A stretch of 64,000 nt of DNA from an uncultured Aquimonas sp. (GCF_937888285.1 NZ_CALART010000011.1:352476-416475), one strand, 5' to 3'; positions 47,291 to 57,051 are shown, counted from the stretch's first letter. Numbers and translations: made by a program. Notes: generated by a model not told the origin, from the sequence alone.

Positions 47291-47824
47291 ATGGCTGCCA
47301 AGCCTTCCGCCAAGCCCGCCGCCGCACCCGCAGCGGCCGCCGAAGCCCCCAAGAAGGGCTTCCCCGTCATGCTGGTGCTGATCGTGCTGCTGGCGGGGCT
47401 GGGTGCGGGCGGGGCGGCGGCGTTCTTCCTGCTGCCCAAGCCGGCAGGCGAGGCCGCAGCAGGCGCACCGGCAAAGCCGGCGCGCAAGCCCGTCGATGCC
47501 GGCGCCCCTGCGCAGTACGTGCCGCTGCAGCCGGCCTTCGTGGTCAACCTCGCCGACGAGGGCAGCACGCGCTACCTGCAGACCGAGGTGCAGCTGAGCT
47601 CTCGCGATCCGCAGGTGATCGCCGATATCGGCACCCACAGCCCGGCGATCCGCAACGCCCTGCTGATGCTGTTCGCCCGCAAGACCCAGGCGGAGCTGCG
47701 CTCGGTCGAGGGCCGCGAGCAGCTGCAGAAGGACGCACTCGCCGAGGTCAACCGCGTGCTGAAGGCGGAGACCGGCTACGAGGGCGTCGACGCGCTGTTC
47801 TTCACCAGCTTCGTGACCCAGTAA
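47291..47824 (+). CDS. fliL: Flagellar basal body-associated protein FliL
   Basis: 177 residues, start with TGGAG upstream. A short Ala/Lys/Pro-rich cytoplasmic head, one membrane helix (about 25-47, FPVMLVLIVLLAGLG), then a periplasmic FliL domain (YVPLQPAFVVNLADEG, RYLQTEVQL, IRNALLMLFARKT). It forms rings around the stators and supports motor torque. It opens the + strand flagellar operon, with fliM starting 10 nt after its stop. The spacer before it shows no sigma-54 or sigma-28 box I would defend. Confidence 0.93.
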   Translation: MAAKPSAKPAAAPAAAAEAPKKGFPVMLVLIVLLAGLGAGGAAAFFLLPKPAGEAAAGAPAKPARKPVDAGAPAQYVPLQPAFVVNLADEGSTRYLQTEVQLSSRDPQVIADIGTHSPAIRNALLMLFARKTQAELRSVEGREQLQKDALAEVNRVLKAETGYEGVDALFFTSFVTQ

Positions 47825-47834
47825 GCGCAAGCCC

Positions 47835-48839
47835 GTGAACAGGGACATCCTCAGCCAGGACGAGATCGATGCCCTGCTGCACGGCGTCGATGCCGGCGTG
47901 GTCTCGACCGAGCCGGAGTTCGCGCCGGGCGAGGCGCGTCCCTACGACTTCGCCACCCAGGACCGCATCGTCCGCGGGCGCATGCCCACCCTGGAGATGG
48001 TCAACGAGCGCTTCGCGCGGCTGATCCGCATCGGCATCTTCAACCTGCTGCGGCGCTCGCCCGAGATCTCGGTGCGCGGCATCGAGATGCTGAAGTTCGC
48101 CGAGTACACCCACGGCCTGTTCGTGCCGACCAACATCAACCTGGTCAAGGTCAAGCCGCTGCGCGGCACCGCGCTGGTGATCTTCGAGCCCAAGCTGGTG
48201 TTCGCGGTGGTCGACACCTTCTTTGGCGGCGGCGGGCGCTTCCACGCCAAGATTGAAGGCCGCGAGTTCACCGCCACCGAGATGCGGGTGATCCAGCTGC
48301 TGCTGGAGCAGGTCTTCCGCGACCTCACCGAATCCTGGGCGCCGGTGCTGAAGCTCGATTTCGAGTACGTCAACTCCGAGGTCAACCCGCACTTCGCGAA
48401 CATCCTTACGCCGCGCGAGTACATCGTGGTCTCGCGCTTCTCGGTCGAGCTCGAGGGCGTGGTGGCGGACATCCACATCAGCTACCCCTACGGCATGCTG
48501 GAACCGCTGCGCGAGCAGCTCGACGCCGGCCTGCAGAGCGATCGCGCCGAGCGCGACGAGCGCTGGGTCACCGAGATGCGCGCGCAAATCAACGACACCG
48601 AGGTCGAGATCAGCAGCATCCTGACCCGCAAGACCCTGGCCCTACGCGACCTGCTGAACCTGAAGCCCGGCGACATCCTGCCGATCGAGATGCCGAAGCA
48701 GCTCGACCTGCTGGTCGAGAACGTGCCGGTGTTCCGCGGCGAGTACGGCGCCCACGGCGGCAAGCGCGCGGTGAAGATCACCGAGGTGCGCCAGCCCAGC
48801 ATTCCCCTGAACTCCGCCCTGCAGAGGCCACAGCCATGA
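47835..48839 (+). CDS. fliM: Flagellar motor switch protein FliM
   Basis: 334 residues from a GTG at 47835, the only start that keeps the conserved N-terminus DILSQDEIDALLHG, the CheY-P binding peptide. The middle domain (TQDRIVRGRMPTLEMVNERFARL; GGGGRFHAKIEGREFTATE) and the C-terminal SpoA part (LNLKPGDILPIEMPKQLDLLVENVPVFRGEYG) follow. It forms the C ring that switches rotation sense. Overlaps fliN by 4 nt. Confidence 0.97.
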   Translation: MNRDILSQDEIDALLHGVDAGVVSTEPEFAPGEARPYDFATQDRIVRGRMPTLEMVNERFARLIRIGIFNLLRRSPEISVRGIEMLKFAEYTHGLFVPTNINLVKVKPLRGTALVIFEPKLVFAVVDTFFGGGGRFHAKIEGREFTATEMRVIQLLLEQVFRDLTESWAPVLKLDFEYVNSEVNPHFANILTPREYIVVSRFSVELEGVVADIHISYPYGMLEPLREQLDAGLQSDRAERDERWVTEMRAQINDTEVEISSILTRKTLALRDLLNLKPGDILPIEMPKQLDLLVENVPVFRGEYGAHGGKRAVKITEVRQPSIPLNSALQRPQP

Positions 48840-49171
48840 GCGGCAATTCCGACATCCTGGGCGCCAGCCCGGCCCAGTTCGGCGCCCTGTCGCCGGACGG
48901 CACCGGCGGCGAACTCAACCTCGACGTGCTGCTCGACGTTCCGGTCACCCTGCAGCTCGAGGTCGGCCGCGCGCGCGTGCCGATCCGCAACCTGCTGCAG
49001 CTGAACCCGGGCTCGGTGATCGAACTCGAACGCGGTGCCGCCGAGCCGCTGGACGTCTACGTGAACGGCACCCTGATCGCCCACGGCGAAGTGGTGGTGG
49101 TGAACGATCGCTTCGGCGTGCGCCTGACCGACGTGGTCAGCCCGGCCGAGCGCCTGCGCCGGCTGCGCTGA
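48836..49171 (+). CDS. fliN: Flagellar motor switch protein FliN
   Basis: 111 residues; a short variable head and the SpoA domain with LDVLLDVPVTLQLEVGR, LLQLNPGSVIELERGAAEPLDVYVNG and VVVNDRFGVRLTDVV. C-ring component and docking site for the export ATPase complex. ATGA overlap with fliM upstream, 8 nt to fliO. Confidence 0.96.
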   Translation: MSGNSDILGASPAQFGALSPDGTGGELNLDVLLDVPVTLQLEVGRARVPIRNLLQLNPGSVIELERGAAEPLDVYVNGTLIAHGEVVVVNDRFGVRLTDVVSPAERLRRLR

Positions 49172-49179
49172 GTCCGCCC

Positions 49180-49587
49180 ATGCCGCTCAACGCACTCATC
49201 GGCAGCCTCGGCGCGAACGCCGCGACGCCGGCGTCCAGCCTGCCCGCGGCCTCGCCCGTGGCCAGCCTCGGCACGCTCGCCGGGATGTTCGGCTCGCTGC
49301 TGCTGGTGATCGGCCTGATCCTGGTCTGCGCCTGGCTGCTGAAGCGCATGGGCAGCCTGCAGTCGGGTGGCAGCGGCCTGCTCAAGGTGCGCGCCAGCCT
49401 TGGCGTCGGGATGAAGGAGCGCGTGGTGCTGGTCGAGGCCGCTGGCGAAACCCTGCTGCTCGGCGTCAGCCCCGGCGGCGTCACCTGCCTGCACCGCTTC
49501 GAGGCACCGCTGCCGGCGGAAGCCACCCAGCCGGCCGGCTTCGCCCAGCTGCTGCACAAGCAGCTCGGCCTCGGGCCGCGCACATGA
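49180..49587 (+). CDS. fliO: Flagellar biosynthesis protein FliO
   Basis: 135 residues. One transmembrane helix (GMFGSLLLVIGLILVCAWLLKRM) and a cytoplasmic FliO domain (LKVRASLGVGMKERVVLVEAAGETLLLGVSPGGVTCLH, given by its position 66-103) are typical. FliO assists assembly of the FliP ring of the export gate. It overlaps fliP by 4 nt. Confidence 0.92.
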   Translation: MPLNALIGSLGANAATPASSLPAASPVASLGTLAGMFGSLLLVIGLILVCAWLLKRMGSLQSGGSGLLKVRASLGVGMKERVVLVEAAGETLLLGVSPGGVTCLHRFEAPLPAEATQPAGFAQLLHKQLGLGPRT

Positions 49588-50360
49588 GCGCGAATACGCT
49601 GATGCAGCTGCTGCGCGCGCTGCTGGCCGTACTGGCAATCGTCCTCGCTGGCGACGCTCTGGCCGCGCCGGCTGCGATCTCGCTGCCGCCGATGCCCGAT
49701 GTCACCGTCGCCACCGTCGGCACCCAGACGGTCAGCCTGCCGCTGCAGATTTTGGCGCTGATGACGGTCATCACCCTGCTGCCCGGCATGCTGCTGGCGA
49801 TGACCGCATTCACCCGCATCATCGTGGTGCTGGCGATGCTGCGACAGGCCCTGGGCACCGGTCAGACACCGTCCAATCAGATCCTGCTGGCGCTGGCGCT
49901 GTTCGTGACCGCACTGGTGATGGCGCCGGTCATCGACGCCTCCTGGGCGCAGGGCATCCGCCCCTATCTCGACGGCCAGCTGGAGTTCGAGGCCGCGCTC
50001 ACCGCAACGCTTGGGCCGATCCGCGAGTTCATGTTCGCGCAGATCCGCGAGGCCGACCTGATGCTGTTCGCCGGCATGAGCGGCAGCACCGGCTATGCCT
50101 CGCCCGATGAAGTGCCCTTCACCGTGCTGATGGCGAGCTTTCTCACCAGCGAGCTCAAGACCGCCTTCCAGATCGGCTTCTTCCTGTTCGTGCCCTTCGT
50201 GATCATCGACCTGGTGATCGCCAGCGTGCTGATGTCGATGGGCATGATGATGCTGTCACCGATGCTGATCTCGGCGCCCTTCAAGATCCTGCTGTTCGTG
50301 CTGGTCGACGGCTGGTCGCTGGTGGTCGGCACGCTCGCCGCCTCGTTCGTGACCACATGA
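49584..50360 (+). CDS. fliP: Flagellar export gate protein FliP
   Basis: 258 residues with a cleavable signal peptide, typical for FliP. LLPGMLLAMTAFTRIIVVLAMLRQALGTGQ and PSNQILLALALF are the family core, and VPFVIIDLVIASVLMSMGMMMLSP closes the membrane domain. FliP, FliQ and FliR form the core of the type III export gate in the inner membrane. Overlaps both neighbours by 4 nt. Confidence 0.97.
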   Translation: MSANTLMQLLRALLAVLAIVLAGDALAAPAAISLPPMPDVTVATVGTQTVSLPLQILALMTVITLLPGMLLAMTAFTRIIVVLAMLRQALGTGQTPSNQILLALALFVTALVMAPVIDASWAQGIRPYLDGQLEFEAALTATLGPIREFMFAQIREADLMLFAGMSGSTGYASPDEVPFTVLMASFLTSELKTAFQIGFFLFVPFVIIDLVIASVLMSMGMMMLSPMLISAPFKILLFVLVDGWSLVVGTLAASFVTT

Positions 50361-50626
50361 CCGCCGACACCGTCATGTCCGAACTGCAGGCCGCGCTGAG
50401 CATGGGCCTGCTGATCGCCACCCCGATGCTGGGCATCGCCCTGCTGATCGGCGTCGTGATCGGCCTGCTGCAGGCCGCCACCCAGGTCAACGAGCCGAGC
50501 ATCGCCTTCATTGGCAAGATCTTCTCGCTGGCGGCGGTGCTGGCGATCGGCGGCGGCTGGATGTTGAACCAGCTGGTGCAGTTCACCATCGGGCTCTACC
50601 AGCGCATCCCTTCGATGCTCGGCTGA
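50357..50626 (+). CDS. fliQ: Flagellar export gate protein FliQ
   Basis: 89 residues, two membrane helices (LLIATPMLGIALLIGVVIGLLQAATQVNE and FSLAAVLAIGGGWMLNQLVQF regions). Family pattern QAATQVNEPSIAFIGKI is intact. Fourth-to-fifth position in the fliOPQR order; 4-nt overlap with fliP and 4-nt spacer to fliR. Confidence 0.95.
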   Translation: MTADTVMSELQAALSMGLLIATPMLGIALLIGVVIGLLQAATQVNEPSIAFIGKIFSLAAVLAIGGGWMLNQLVQFTIGLYQRIPSMLG

Positions 50627-50630
50627 CCGC

Positions 50631-51422
50631 ATGGACGGCGCCACCGCCATCAGCCTTGAGGGCCTGAATCTGCTGGCCTACGGGCAGCAGGTGATCTGGC
50701 TGTCCCTGCGCATCGGCGGCCTGCTGCTGCTCTCGCCCTTCCTCGGCACCCAGGCGGTGCCGCGACGCATCCGCCTGATCCTCGCGCTGGCGCTGTCGGC
50801 GGCGATCGCGCCGCTGGTGCCGGCGCCGGCGATCCAGGCCGGCATCAATGCCGAGACCGTGCTGGCGGTGGCGCGCGAGCTCGCCATCGGCGCCTCGCTG
50901 GGCTTCCTGATGCGGCTGGCGCTGGAAGCCGTGGCCATGGCCGGCGAACTGGTCGCCCAGGGCATGGGCCTGTCCTTCGCGCAGATGATCGACCCCATGC
51001 GTGGCGTGCAGAGCGGCGTCGTCGCGCAGTGGTTCACCGTGGTCGCCGGCCTGACCTTCTTCGCCGTCGACGCGCACCTGGCCCTGCTCGGCGTGCTGTT
51101 CGAGAGCTACAGCGTACTGCCCGCCGGCGCCACGCCGGCCTCGATGTACCTGCTGCTCGATGCCATCCCATCGTTCGCCGGCATCATCTTCCTGGCTGGT
51201 GTCAGCCTGGCCCTGCCGGTGATGATCGCGATGATCACGGTCAACATCGCCTTTGGCGTGATGGCGCGCACCGCGCCCTCGCTCAACCCGATCCAGATCG
51301 GCCTGCCCTCGGCCCTGCTGGTCGGCTTCGTACTGATGATCGCGCTGGTGCCGCATCTGCTGGAACCGCTGCGCGCCCTGTTCGGCCAGGCCCTGGCCGT
51401 CGCCGCCGCCGTGGTGCAGTGA
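50631..51422 (+). CDS. fliR: Flagellar export gate protein FliR
   Basis: 263 residues, about six membrane helices. SPFLGTQAVPRRIRLILALALS, LGFLMRLALEAVAMAGELVAQGMG and QMIDPMRGVQSGVVAQ are FliR hallmarks. It completes the FliPQR gate and contacts FlhB. Its stop overlaps the flhB start by one base (TGATG). Confidence 0.95.
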   Translation: MDGATAISLEGLNLLAYGQQVIWLSLRIGGLLLLSPFLGTQAVPRRIRLILALALSAAIAPLVPAPAIQAGINAETVLAVARELAIGASLGFLMRLALEAVAMAGELVAQGMGLSFAQMIDPMRGVQSGVVAQWFTVVAGLTFFAVDAHLALLGVLFESYSVLPAGATPASMYLLLDAIPSFAGIIFLAGVSLALPVMIAMITVNIAFGVMARTAPSLNPIQIGLPSALLVGFVLMIALVPHLLEPLRALFGQALAVAAAVVQ

Positions 51423-52573
51423 TGGCCGGCGAAGACGACGGTCAGGACAAGACCGAAGAACCCACCCAAAAACGACTTCTCGACGCCCGCAAGGAAGGCC
51501 AGGTGCCGCGCTCGCGCGAGCTCGGCGGCGCCGCCATGCTCGGCATCAGCGTGCTCGTGCTGCTGACCACGGGCGCACACCTGACGGAACAGGCAGGCAG
51601 CTGGCTGCGGCATGCGCTGACGCCCTCGCGCGAGCAGCTGCTGCGCGGCGATCCGATTGCGCACGTCGGTGAGCTGCTGTTCGGCCTGTTCTGGCCGGCA
51701 CTGCCGCTGATGCTGGCGGGTGCCCTGGCCGGCGCGCTGGCGCCGCTGGTGCTGGGCGGCTTCAATTTCAGCGCGAAGGCGCTGGCGCCAAAGTTCAGCA
51801 AGTTGAACCCCATCGAGGGCATCAAGCGGGTGTTCGGCGCCGAGGGCCTGCTGGAAACCGGCAAGGCCATCCTGCGCGTCGCTCTGATCCTGCTGGTCGG
51901 CGTCTGGGTGCTGAACTCGCAGATGCCCGAGCTGCTGAGCCTGCTCAACGAGCCGCTGCCGCGGGCCGCCGCCCACGGCGGACGCATGGCCCTGACCCTG
52001 CTCGCCGCGCTGACCGGCGCGCTGATCTTCGTCGCCATCATCGATGCGCCGCTGCAGCTGTGGAACCACACGCGCAAGCTGAAGATGACCCGCAAGCAGC
52101 TGATGGACGAGTTCAAGGAAACCGAGGGCAGCCCCGAGCTCAAGGCCCGCGTGCGCCGCGTGCAGCAGGAGATCGCCAACCGCCGGATGATGGAAGCCGT
52201 GCCGACAGCGGATGCCATCCTGGTCAACCCGACCCACTACGCCGTGGCCATCGTCTACGACGGCCAGAAGATGCGCGCACCCAAGGTGGTGGCCAAGGGC
52301 GTCGATCTGATCGCGCTGACCATCCGCGAGCTCGGCGAAAAGCACAAGGTGCCGATCGTCGAGGCGCCGCCTCTGGCACGCGCCTTGTATCGGGAGTGCG
52401 AGCTCGACCAGGAAATCCCGGTGCGCCTGTATGCCGCAGTGGCCCAGGTGCTCGGCTTCGTCTACCAGCTGAAGCACTGGCGCCGCCACGGCGGCGCGCG
52501 ACCGCCGGAGCCGAAGATCGAGGTCGAGGAAACACCCGAACCCACGCCGCCCACCACCGACAAGGACGCATGA
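51422..52573 (+). CDS. flhB: Flagellar export switch protein FlhB
   Basis: 383 residues from the ATG at 51422. DKTEEPTQKRLLDARKEGQVPRSREL at the start, four membrane helices, then a cytoplasmic domain with the self-cleavage site NPTH in ILVNPTHYAVAIVYDG. Autocleavage there switches export from rod/hook to filament substrates. The Pro/Thr/Glu-rich tail is a little long. flhA begins 3 nt later. Confidence 0.97.
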   Translation: MAGEDDGQDKTEEPTQKRLLDARKEGQVPRSRELGGAAMLGISVLVLLTTGAHLTEQAGSWLRHALTPSREQLLRGDPIAHVGELLFGLFWPALPLMLAGALAGALAPLVLGGFNFSAKALAPKFSKLNPIEGIKRVFGAEGLLETGKAILRVALILLVGVWVLNSQMPELLSLLNEPLPRAAAHGGRMALTLLAALTGALIFVAIIDAPLQLWNHTRKLKMTRKQLMDEFKETEGSPELKARVRRVQQEIANRRMMEAVPTADAILVNPTHYAVAIVYDGQKMRAPKVVAKGVDLIALTIRELGEKHKVPIVEAPPLARALYRECELDQEIPVRLYAAVAQVLGFVYQLKHWRRHGGARPPEPKIEVEETPEPTPPTTDKDA

Positions 52574-52576
52574 TCC

Positions 52577-54649
52577 ATGGCCCCACCGGCCACCGCCAGT
52601 CGCGGCGCCCAGCTGATGGGCCTGATGCGCCAGGGCCTGGGCGCACCGCTGATCGTGCTTGCGATGATGGCGATGATCGTGGTGCCGCTGCCGCCCCTGG
52701 CGCTGGACGTGCTGTTCAGCTTCAACATCGCGATCTCGCTGGTGATCCTGCTGGCCGTGCTGTACGTGCAGCGGCCGCTGGAGTTCTCGATCTTTCCGAG
52801 CATCCTGCTGCTGGTCACCCTGCTGCGGCTGGCGCTGAACGTGGCCTCCACCCGGGTGGTGCTGCTGCACGGCCACGAAGGGCCGGACGCCGCCGGCAAG
52901 GTGATCGAGTCCTTCGCCGCCTTCGTCATCGGCGGCAACTTCGCGGTCGGCTTCGTGGTGTTCGCCATCCTCACCATCATCAACTTCGTGGTGGTGACCA
53001 AGGGTGCAGGGCGCGTCTCGGAAGTGTCGGCGCGCTTCATCCTCGACTCGCTGCCCGGCAAGCAGATGGCGATCGACGCCGACTTGAACGCTGGCCTGCT
53101 GTCGCGCGAGGAAGCGATCCGTCGCCGCGAGGAAGTGCGCGAGGAATCGGACTTCTATGGCTCGATGGACGGCGCCTCCAAGTTCATCCGCGGCGACGCC
53201 ATCGCCGGCATCCTGATCCTGTTCATCAACCTGATCGGCGGTTTCGCCATCGGCATGGCCCAGCACGGCCTGTCCGCCGGCGAGTCGGCCGAGATCTACA
53301 CCCTGCTGACCATCGGCGACGGCCTGGTCGCGCAGATCCCGGGCCTGCTGATCTCGACCGCGGTGGCGATGCTGGTGACCCGCGTCTCCCGCTCGCACGA
53401 CATGAGCGGCACGGTGATGAGCCAGGTGTTCGGCCAGCACAAGGCGCTGGCCATCGCCGCCGCCCTGCTGGGCTTGGTCGGGCTGGTGCCCGGCATGCCG
53501 AACTTCGCCTTCCTGAGCCTGGCCGCGGTGCTCGGCTATGCCGCGTGGGTGCTGTACCGGCGCAGCATCGCGCCGCCCCCTGCGCCGGTCGCCGAGGAAG
53601 CACCGAAGCCGGCCGCGCCCACCGAGCTGAGCTGGGATGACCTGTCGCCCGTCGATTCGCTGGGCCTGGAAGTCGGCTACCGGCTGATCCCGCTGGTCGA
53701 CCGCGCCCAGGGCGGCGAACTGATGGCGCGGATCAAGGGCGTGCGCCGCAAGCTGACCCAGGAGCTGGGCTTTCTGATCCCGCCCGTGCACATCCGCGAC
53801 AACCTCGAGTTCTCGCCAGGGGCCTACCGGATCCTGCTGCACGGCGTGCCGATCGGCGCCGGCGATATCCATCCCGACCGCGAGCTGGCGCTCAATCCCG
53901 GCCGCATCCCGGTCAACATCGACGGCGTGCCGACCCGCGACCCGGCCTTCGGCCTCGACGCGCTGTGGATCAGCCCGAGCAGCCGCGCGCAGGCCGAGGC
54001 CCTGGGCCTGACCGTGGTCGACCCGGCCACGGTGATGGCCACCCATGTCTCGCATCTGGTGCGCCAGCATGCGCCCGACCTGCTCGGCCACGAGGAAGTG
54101 CAGCAGCTGCTGTCGGCGCTCGGGCGCACCCACCCGAAGCTCGTCGAAGATTTGACGCCAAGAACCCTTCCGCTTTCCGTCATCGTCCGCGTCCTGCAGA
54201 ACCTGCTGACCGAAAAGGTACCGATCCGCCAGCTTCGGCGGATCTGCGAGTCCCTGCTCGAACATGGCCCGAACACGCAGGATGCGGCCCAGCTGACCGC
54301 CGCCGTGCGCGCCGCGCTCGGCCGTTTCATCGTCCAGGAGATCAACGGCCTGGCCCCGGAACTGCCGGTCTACACCTTGGCTCCGCCGCTGGAACGGGTG
54401 TTGCAGGAGTCCGTCAGCGGCAACGGCGCCGCGCTGGAACCGGGTCTCGCCGAACGCATGCACCAGTCGCTGGTGGAGTGCGTGAAACGGCAGGAAGCGG
54501 TCGGCGAGCCCGCAGTGCTGCTGGTGCCGGGGCCGGTGCGATCGCTGATCGCGAAGCTGACCCGCACCGGGATTCCCGAGCTCTACGTGCTGGCCTACCA
54601 CGAGGTGCCGGACGACAAGAAGCTCAAGCTGGTCGGCAATGTCGGCTGA
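52577..54649 (+). CDS. flhA: Flagellar export protein FlhA
   Basis: 690 residues. Eight membrane helices in the N-terminal half (VVPLPPLALDVLFSFNIAIS, LRLALNVASTRVVLLHG) with the FHIPEP-type loop around DADLNAGLLSREEAIRRREE, and a cytoplasmic domain (LGLEVGYRLIPLVD to LAYHEVPDDKKLKLVGNVG) that docks chaperone-substrate complexes. Normal length. A 67-bp spacer follows before flhF. Confidence 0.97.
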   Translation: MAPPATASRGAQLMGLMRQGLGAPLIVLAMMAMIVVPLPPLALDVLFSFNIAISLVILLAVLYVQRPLEFSIFPSILLLVTLLRLALNVASTRVVLLHGHEGPDAAGKVIESFAAFVIGGNFAVGFVVFAILTIINFVVVTKGAGRVSEVSARFILDSLPGKQMAIDADLNAGLLSREEAIRRREEVREESDFYGSMDGASKFIRGDAIAGILILFINLIGGFAIGMAQHGLSAGESAEIYTLLTIGDGLVAQIPGLLISTAVAMLVTRVSRSHDMSGTVMSQVFGQHKALAIAAALLGLVGLVPGMPNFAFLSLAAVLGYAAWVLYRRSIAPPPAPVAEEAPKPAAPTELSWDDLSPVDSLGLEVGYRLIPLVDRAQGGELMARIKGVRRKLTQELGFLIPPVHIRDNLEFSPGAYRILLHGVPIGAGDIHPDRELALNPGRIPVNIDGVPTRDPAFGLDALWISPSSRAQAEALGLTVVDPATVMATHVSHLVRQHAPDLLGHEEVQQLLSALGRTHPKLVEDLTPRTLPLSVIVRVLQNLLTEKVPIRQLRRICESLLEHGPNTQDAAQLTAAVRAALGRFIVQEINGLAPELPVYTLAPPLERVLQESVSGNGAALEPGLAERMHQSLVECVKRQEAVGEPAVLLVPGPVRSLIAKLTRTGIPELYVLAYHEVPDDKKLKLVGNVG

Positions 54650-54716
54650 GGTCGCAGACACCTGACAGGTTCGCGGCCCGGCTCTCGAAAACCTTCAGGA
54701 CAGGCGGAACACGCGC

Positions 54717-56177
54717 ATGAAGATCAAACGGTTCTTTGCCCAGGACATGCGCAGCGCGCTGCGCCTGGTGCGCGAGGAGCAGGGCCCGAATGCGGTGATC
54801 CTGTCCAACCGCCGCGTCGACGGCGGCGTCGAGGTGGTCAGCGCCACCGACTACGACGAATCGCTGGTGCAGCAGTCGCTGACCGCCGCACGGCGTGCCG
54901 CCGAGGCATCGGCGACCGCGCCGGCCGCCGATGCCCAGGTGGCTGCCGCGCCTGCGGTGCCGGTGCGCGCGGCAGCCGCGACGCCGCGCGCCAGCCAGAA
55001 CCCGCCACCGCCGCCCGATACCCTGCTGCCGCCGCAGCTGGCGCAGATCGCCGCGGCCGCCCGCGCCGAGGCCATGAACCCGCGCCCGCCGGCCACGGTA
55101 CCGCAGGCCGTGGCGCCGACACCGGCGCCTGCAGTCATCGCCACGGCACCGACGCCGTCACCGGCAGCGCCGGCCGCACCGAGCCGGCCGATCACCGCGA
55201 TCGACCAGATCGAACGCGCCAACGCGCGCCGACTGACGCGGATTCCCGACCAGGTCGCCCAGCTCTGCGTGGAAGACCCGCAGGTCGCCGAGATGAAGCG
55301 CGAGATGGCCCTGCTGCGGCAGACGCTGAAGAAGGAGCTCGAACGCTTCTCCGACCAGCGCATGCGGCTGTCGCCGGCACGCGCCGCCGCCTTCGAGGAA
55401 CTCTCGGGCTACGGCTGCGACGAAGCCTTCGCCCGCGGCATCGTCGAGCGCATCCCGGCCGATGCCGATCCGGCGCGCGCGCGCGGCCTGCTGCTCGGCC
55501 TGCTGGCGAAGTCGCTGCGGGTCAGCGATGACGAGCCGATCGAGCGCGGCGGCATCGTCGCCCTGGTCGGCCCGACCGGCGTCGGCAAAACCACCACCCT
55601 GGCCAAGCTGGCGGCGCGCTATGCCGCCCGACACAGCGCGCGCGACGTCGCCCTGGTCACCACCGACGGCTTCCGCATCGGCGCCCGCGAGCAGCTGTTC
55701 ACCTACGGCCGTCTGCTCGGCATGCCGGTGATCGAAGTCGGCAATCCCGGCGAGCTCGGCGACACGCTGGACCGCCTCGGCGACTACAGGCTGGTGCTGG
55801 TCGATACCGCCGGCCTCTCGCACCGCGATCTGGCGCTCGGCGCCCAGCTCTCGGCGCTGGCAAGGCTGCCCCACGTCAACACCCAGCTGGTGCTGCCGGC
55901 CAATACCCATGCCGACGACCTCGACGAAGTGGTGCACCGCTTCGGCATCGCCAAGCCGCGCGGCGTGGTGCTGAGCAAGGTCGACGAGACCGGTCGCCTC
56001 GGCGCCGCACTCGGCGTGACCGTGCGCCACGGCCTGCCGATCAGCTACCTGACCGATGGCCAGCGCGTGCCCGAAGACCTGCATCGCGCCGAAGCCCATC
56101 GCCTGGCCCTGCGCGTCACCGAGCAGCGCCGCGGCAGCGCCCACATCCACGAGGAGATCGAGCATGTCGCAGGGTGA
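54717..56177 (+). CDS. flhF: SRP-like GTPase FlhF
   Basis: 486 residues. N-terminal B domain starting MKIKRFFAQDMRSALRLVREEQGPNAVILSN, a long Ala/Pro linker (about 60-165), then the N and G domains with P-loop LVGPTGVGKTTTLAKLAARY and VDTAGLSHRD. FlhF sets the position (polar) and number of flagella with FlhG. Its end overlaps flhG by 14 nt. Together they argue for a polar flagellum. Confidence 0.95.
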   Translation: MKIKRFFAQDMRSALRLVREEQGPNAVILSNRRVDGGVEVVSATDYDESLVQQSLTAARRAAEASATAPAADAQVAAAPAVPVRAAAATPRASQNPPPPPDTLLPPQLAQIAAAARAEAMNPRPPATVPQAVAPTPAPAVIATAPTPSPAAPAAPSRPITAIDQIERANARRLTRIPDQVAQLCVEDPQVAEMKREMALLRQTLKKELERFSDQRMRLSPARAAAFEELSGYGCDEAFARGIVERIPADADPARARGLLLGLLAKSLRVSDDEPIERGGIVALVGPTGVGKTTTLAKLAARYAARHSARDVALVTTDGFRIGAREQLFTYGRLLGMPVIEVGNPGELGDTLDRLGDYRLVLVDTAGLSHRDLALGAQLSALARLPHVNTQLVLPANTHADDLDEVVHRFGIAKPRGVVLSKVDETGRLGAALGVTVRHGLPISYLTDGQRVPEDLHRAEAHRLALRVTEQRRGSAHIHEEIEHVAG

Positions 56178-57051
56178 AGCCCGCGCCGATGCCCTGCCCC
56201 CCGACCAGGCCCAGGGCCTGCGCAAGCCGCGCATGAAGCCCGTGCGGGTGATCGCGGTCAGCGGCGGCAAGGGCGGCGTCGGCAAGACCAGCGTTTCGGT
56301 GAACCTCGCGGTCGCCCTGGCGGATGCCGGGCGCCAGGTGATGCTGCTGGATGCCGACCTCGGCCTGGCCAACGTCGACGTCCTGCTGGGCCTGTCGCCG
56401 CGATTCACCCTGGCCGACGTGATCGAAGGCCGCTGCACGCTGGAGGACACCATCCTCGAAGGCCCGCACGGCCTGGCGGTGGTGCCGGCCTCGTCCGGCA
56501 AGCGCGCCATGGCCGAGCTGTCGGCGCCGGAGCAGGTCGGGCTGATCCGCGCCTTCTCCGAACTCGAGCGCGACATCGACGTGATGGTGGTCGACACCGC
56601 CGCGGGCATCCACGACAGCGTGCTGACCTTCGCCCAGGCGGCGCAGGACGTGATCCTCGTGGTCTGCAACGAGCCGGCCTCGATCACCGATGCCTACGCG
56701 CTGATCAAGGTGCTCTCGCGCGAGCGCGGGGTGAACCGCGTGCACATCATCGCCAACATGGTGCGCAGCCCGGCGGAAGGCCGCGAGCTGTTCGACAAGC
56801 TGTCGCGGGTCACCGACCGCTTTCTCGATGTCACCGTCAGCCTGCTCGGCATCATTCCGCACGACGAGTGGCTGCGGCGCTCGATCCAGCGCCAGCAGGC
56901 GGTGGTCGAAGCCTTCCCCGCCTGTCCTTCGGCGCATGCCCTGCGCGGCATCGCCCGCCGCATCGACCAGTGGAGCGCGCCGACCGGGCCGCGCGGGCCG
57001 GTCGAGTTCTTCGTCGAGCGCCTGGTGGCGCCCCCCGAGGCGCATGTGTGA
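56164..57051 (+). CDS. flhG: MinD-like ATPase FlhG (FleN)
   Basis: 295 residues from the ATG at 56164. Deviant Walker A SGGKGGVGKTSV (33-44), DADLGLANVDVLLGL and VDTAAGIHDSVL are the ParA/MinD type. It limits flagellar number, acting with FlhF and, in pseudomonads, inhibiting the master activator FleQ. The N-terminal stretch before the ATPase is short. Its stop overlaps the fliA start (TGATG). Confidence 0.95.
   Translation: MSQGEARADALPPDQAQGLRKPRMKPVRVIAVSGGKGGVGKTSVSVNLAVALADAGRQVMLLDADLGLANVDVLLGLSPRFTLADVIEGRCTLEDTILEGPHGLAVVPASSGKRAMAELSAPEQVGLIRAFSELERDIDVMVVDTAAGIHDSVLTFAQAAQDVILVVCNEPASITDAYALIKVLSRERGVNRVHIIANMVRSPAEGRELFDKLSRVTDRFLDVTVSLLGIIPHDEWLRRSIQRQQAVVEAFPACPSAHALRGIARRIDQWSAPTGPRGPVEFFVERLVAPPEAHV

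Noticed and set aside
51107..54661. An 1184-residue minus-strand frame opposite flhB/flhA
   Set aside because: Composition is His/Gln/Arg-rich as expected for the complement of GC-rich coding DNA; flhB and flhA are certain on the plus strand.
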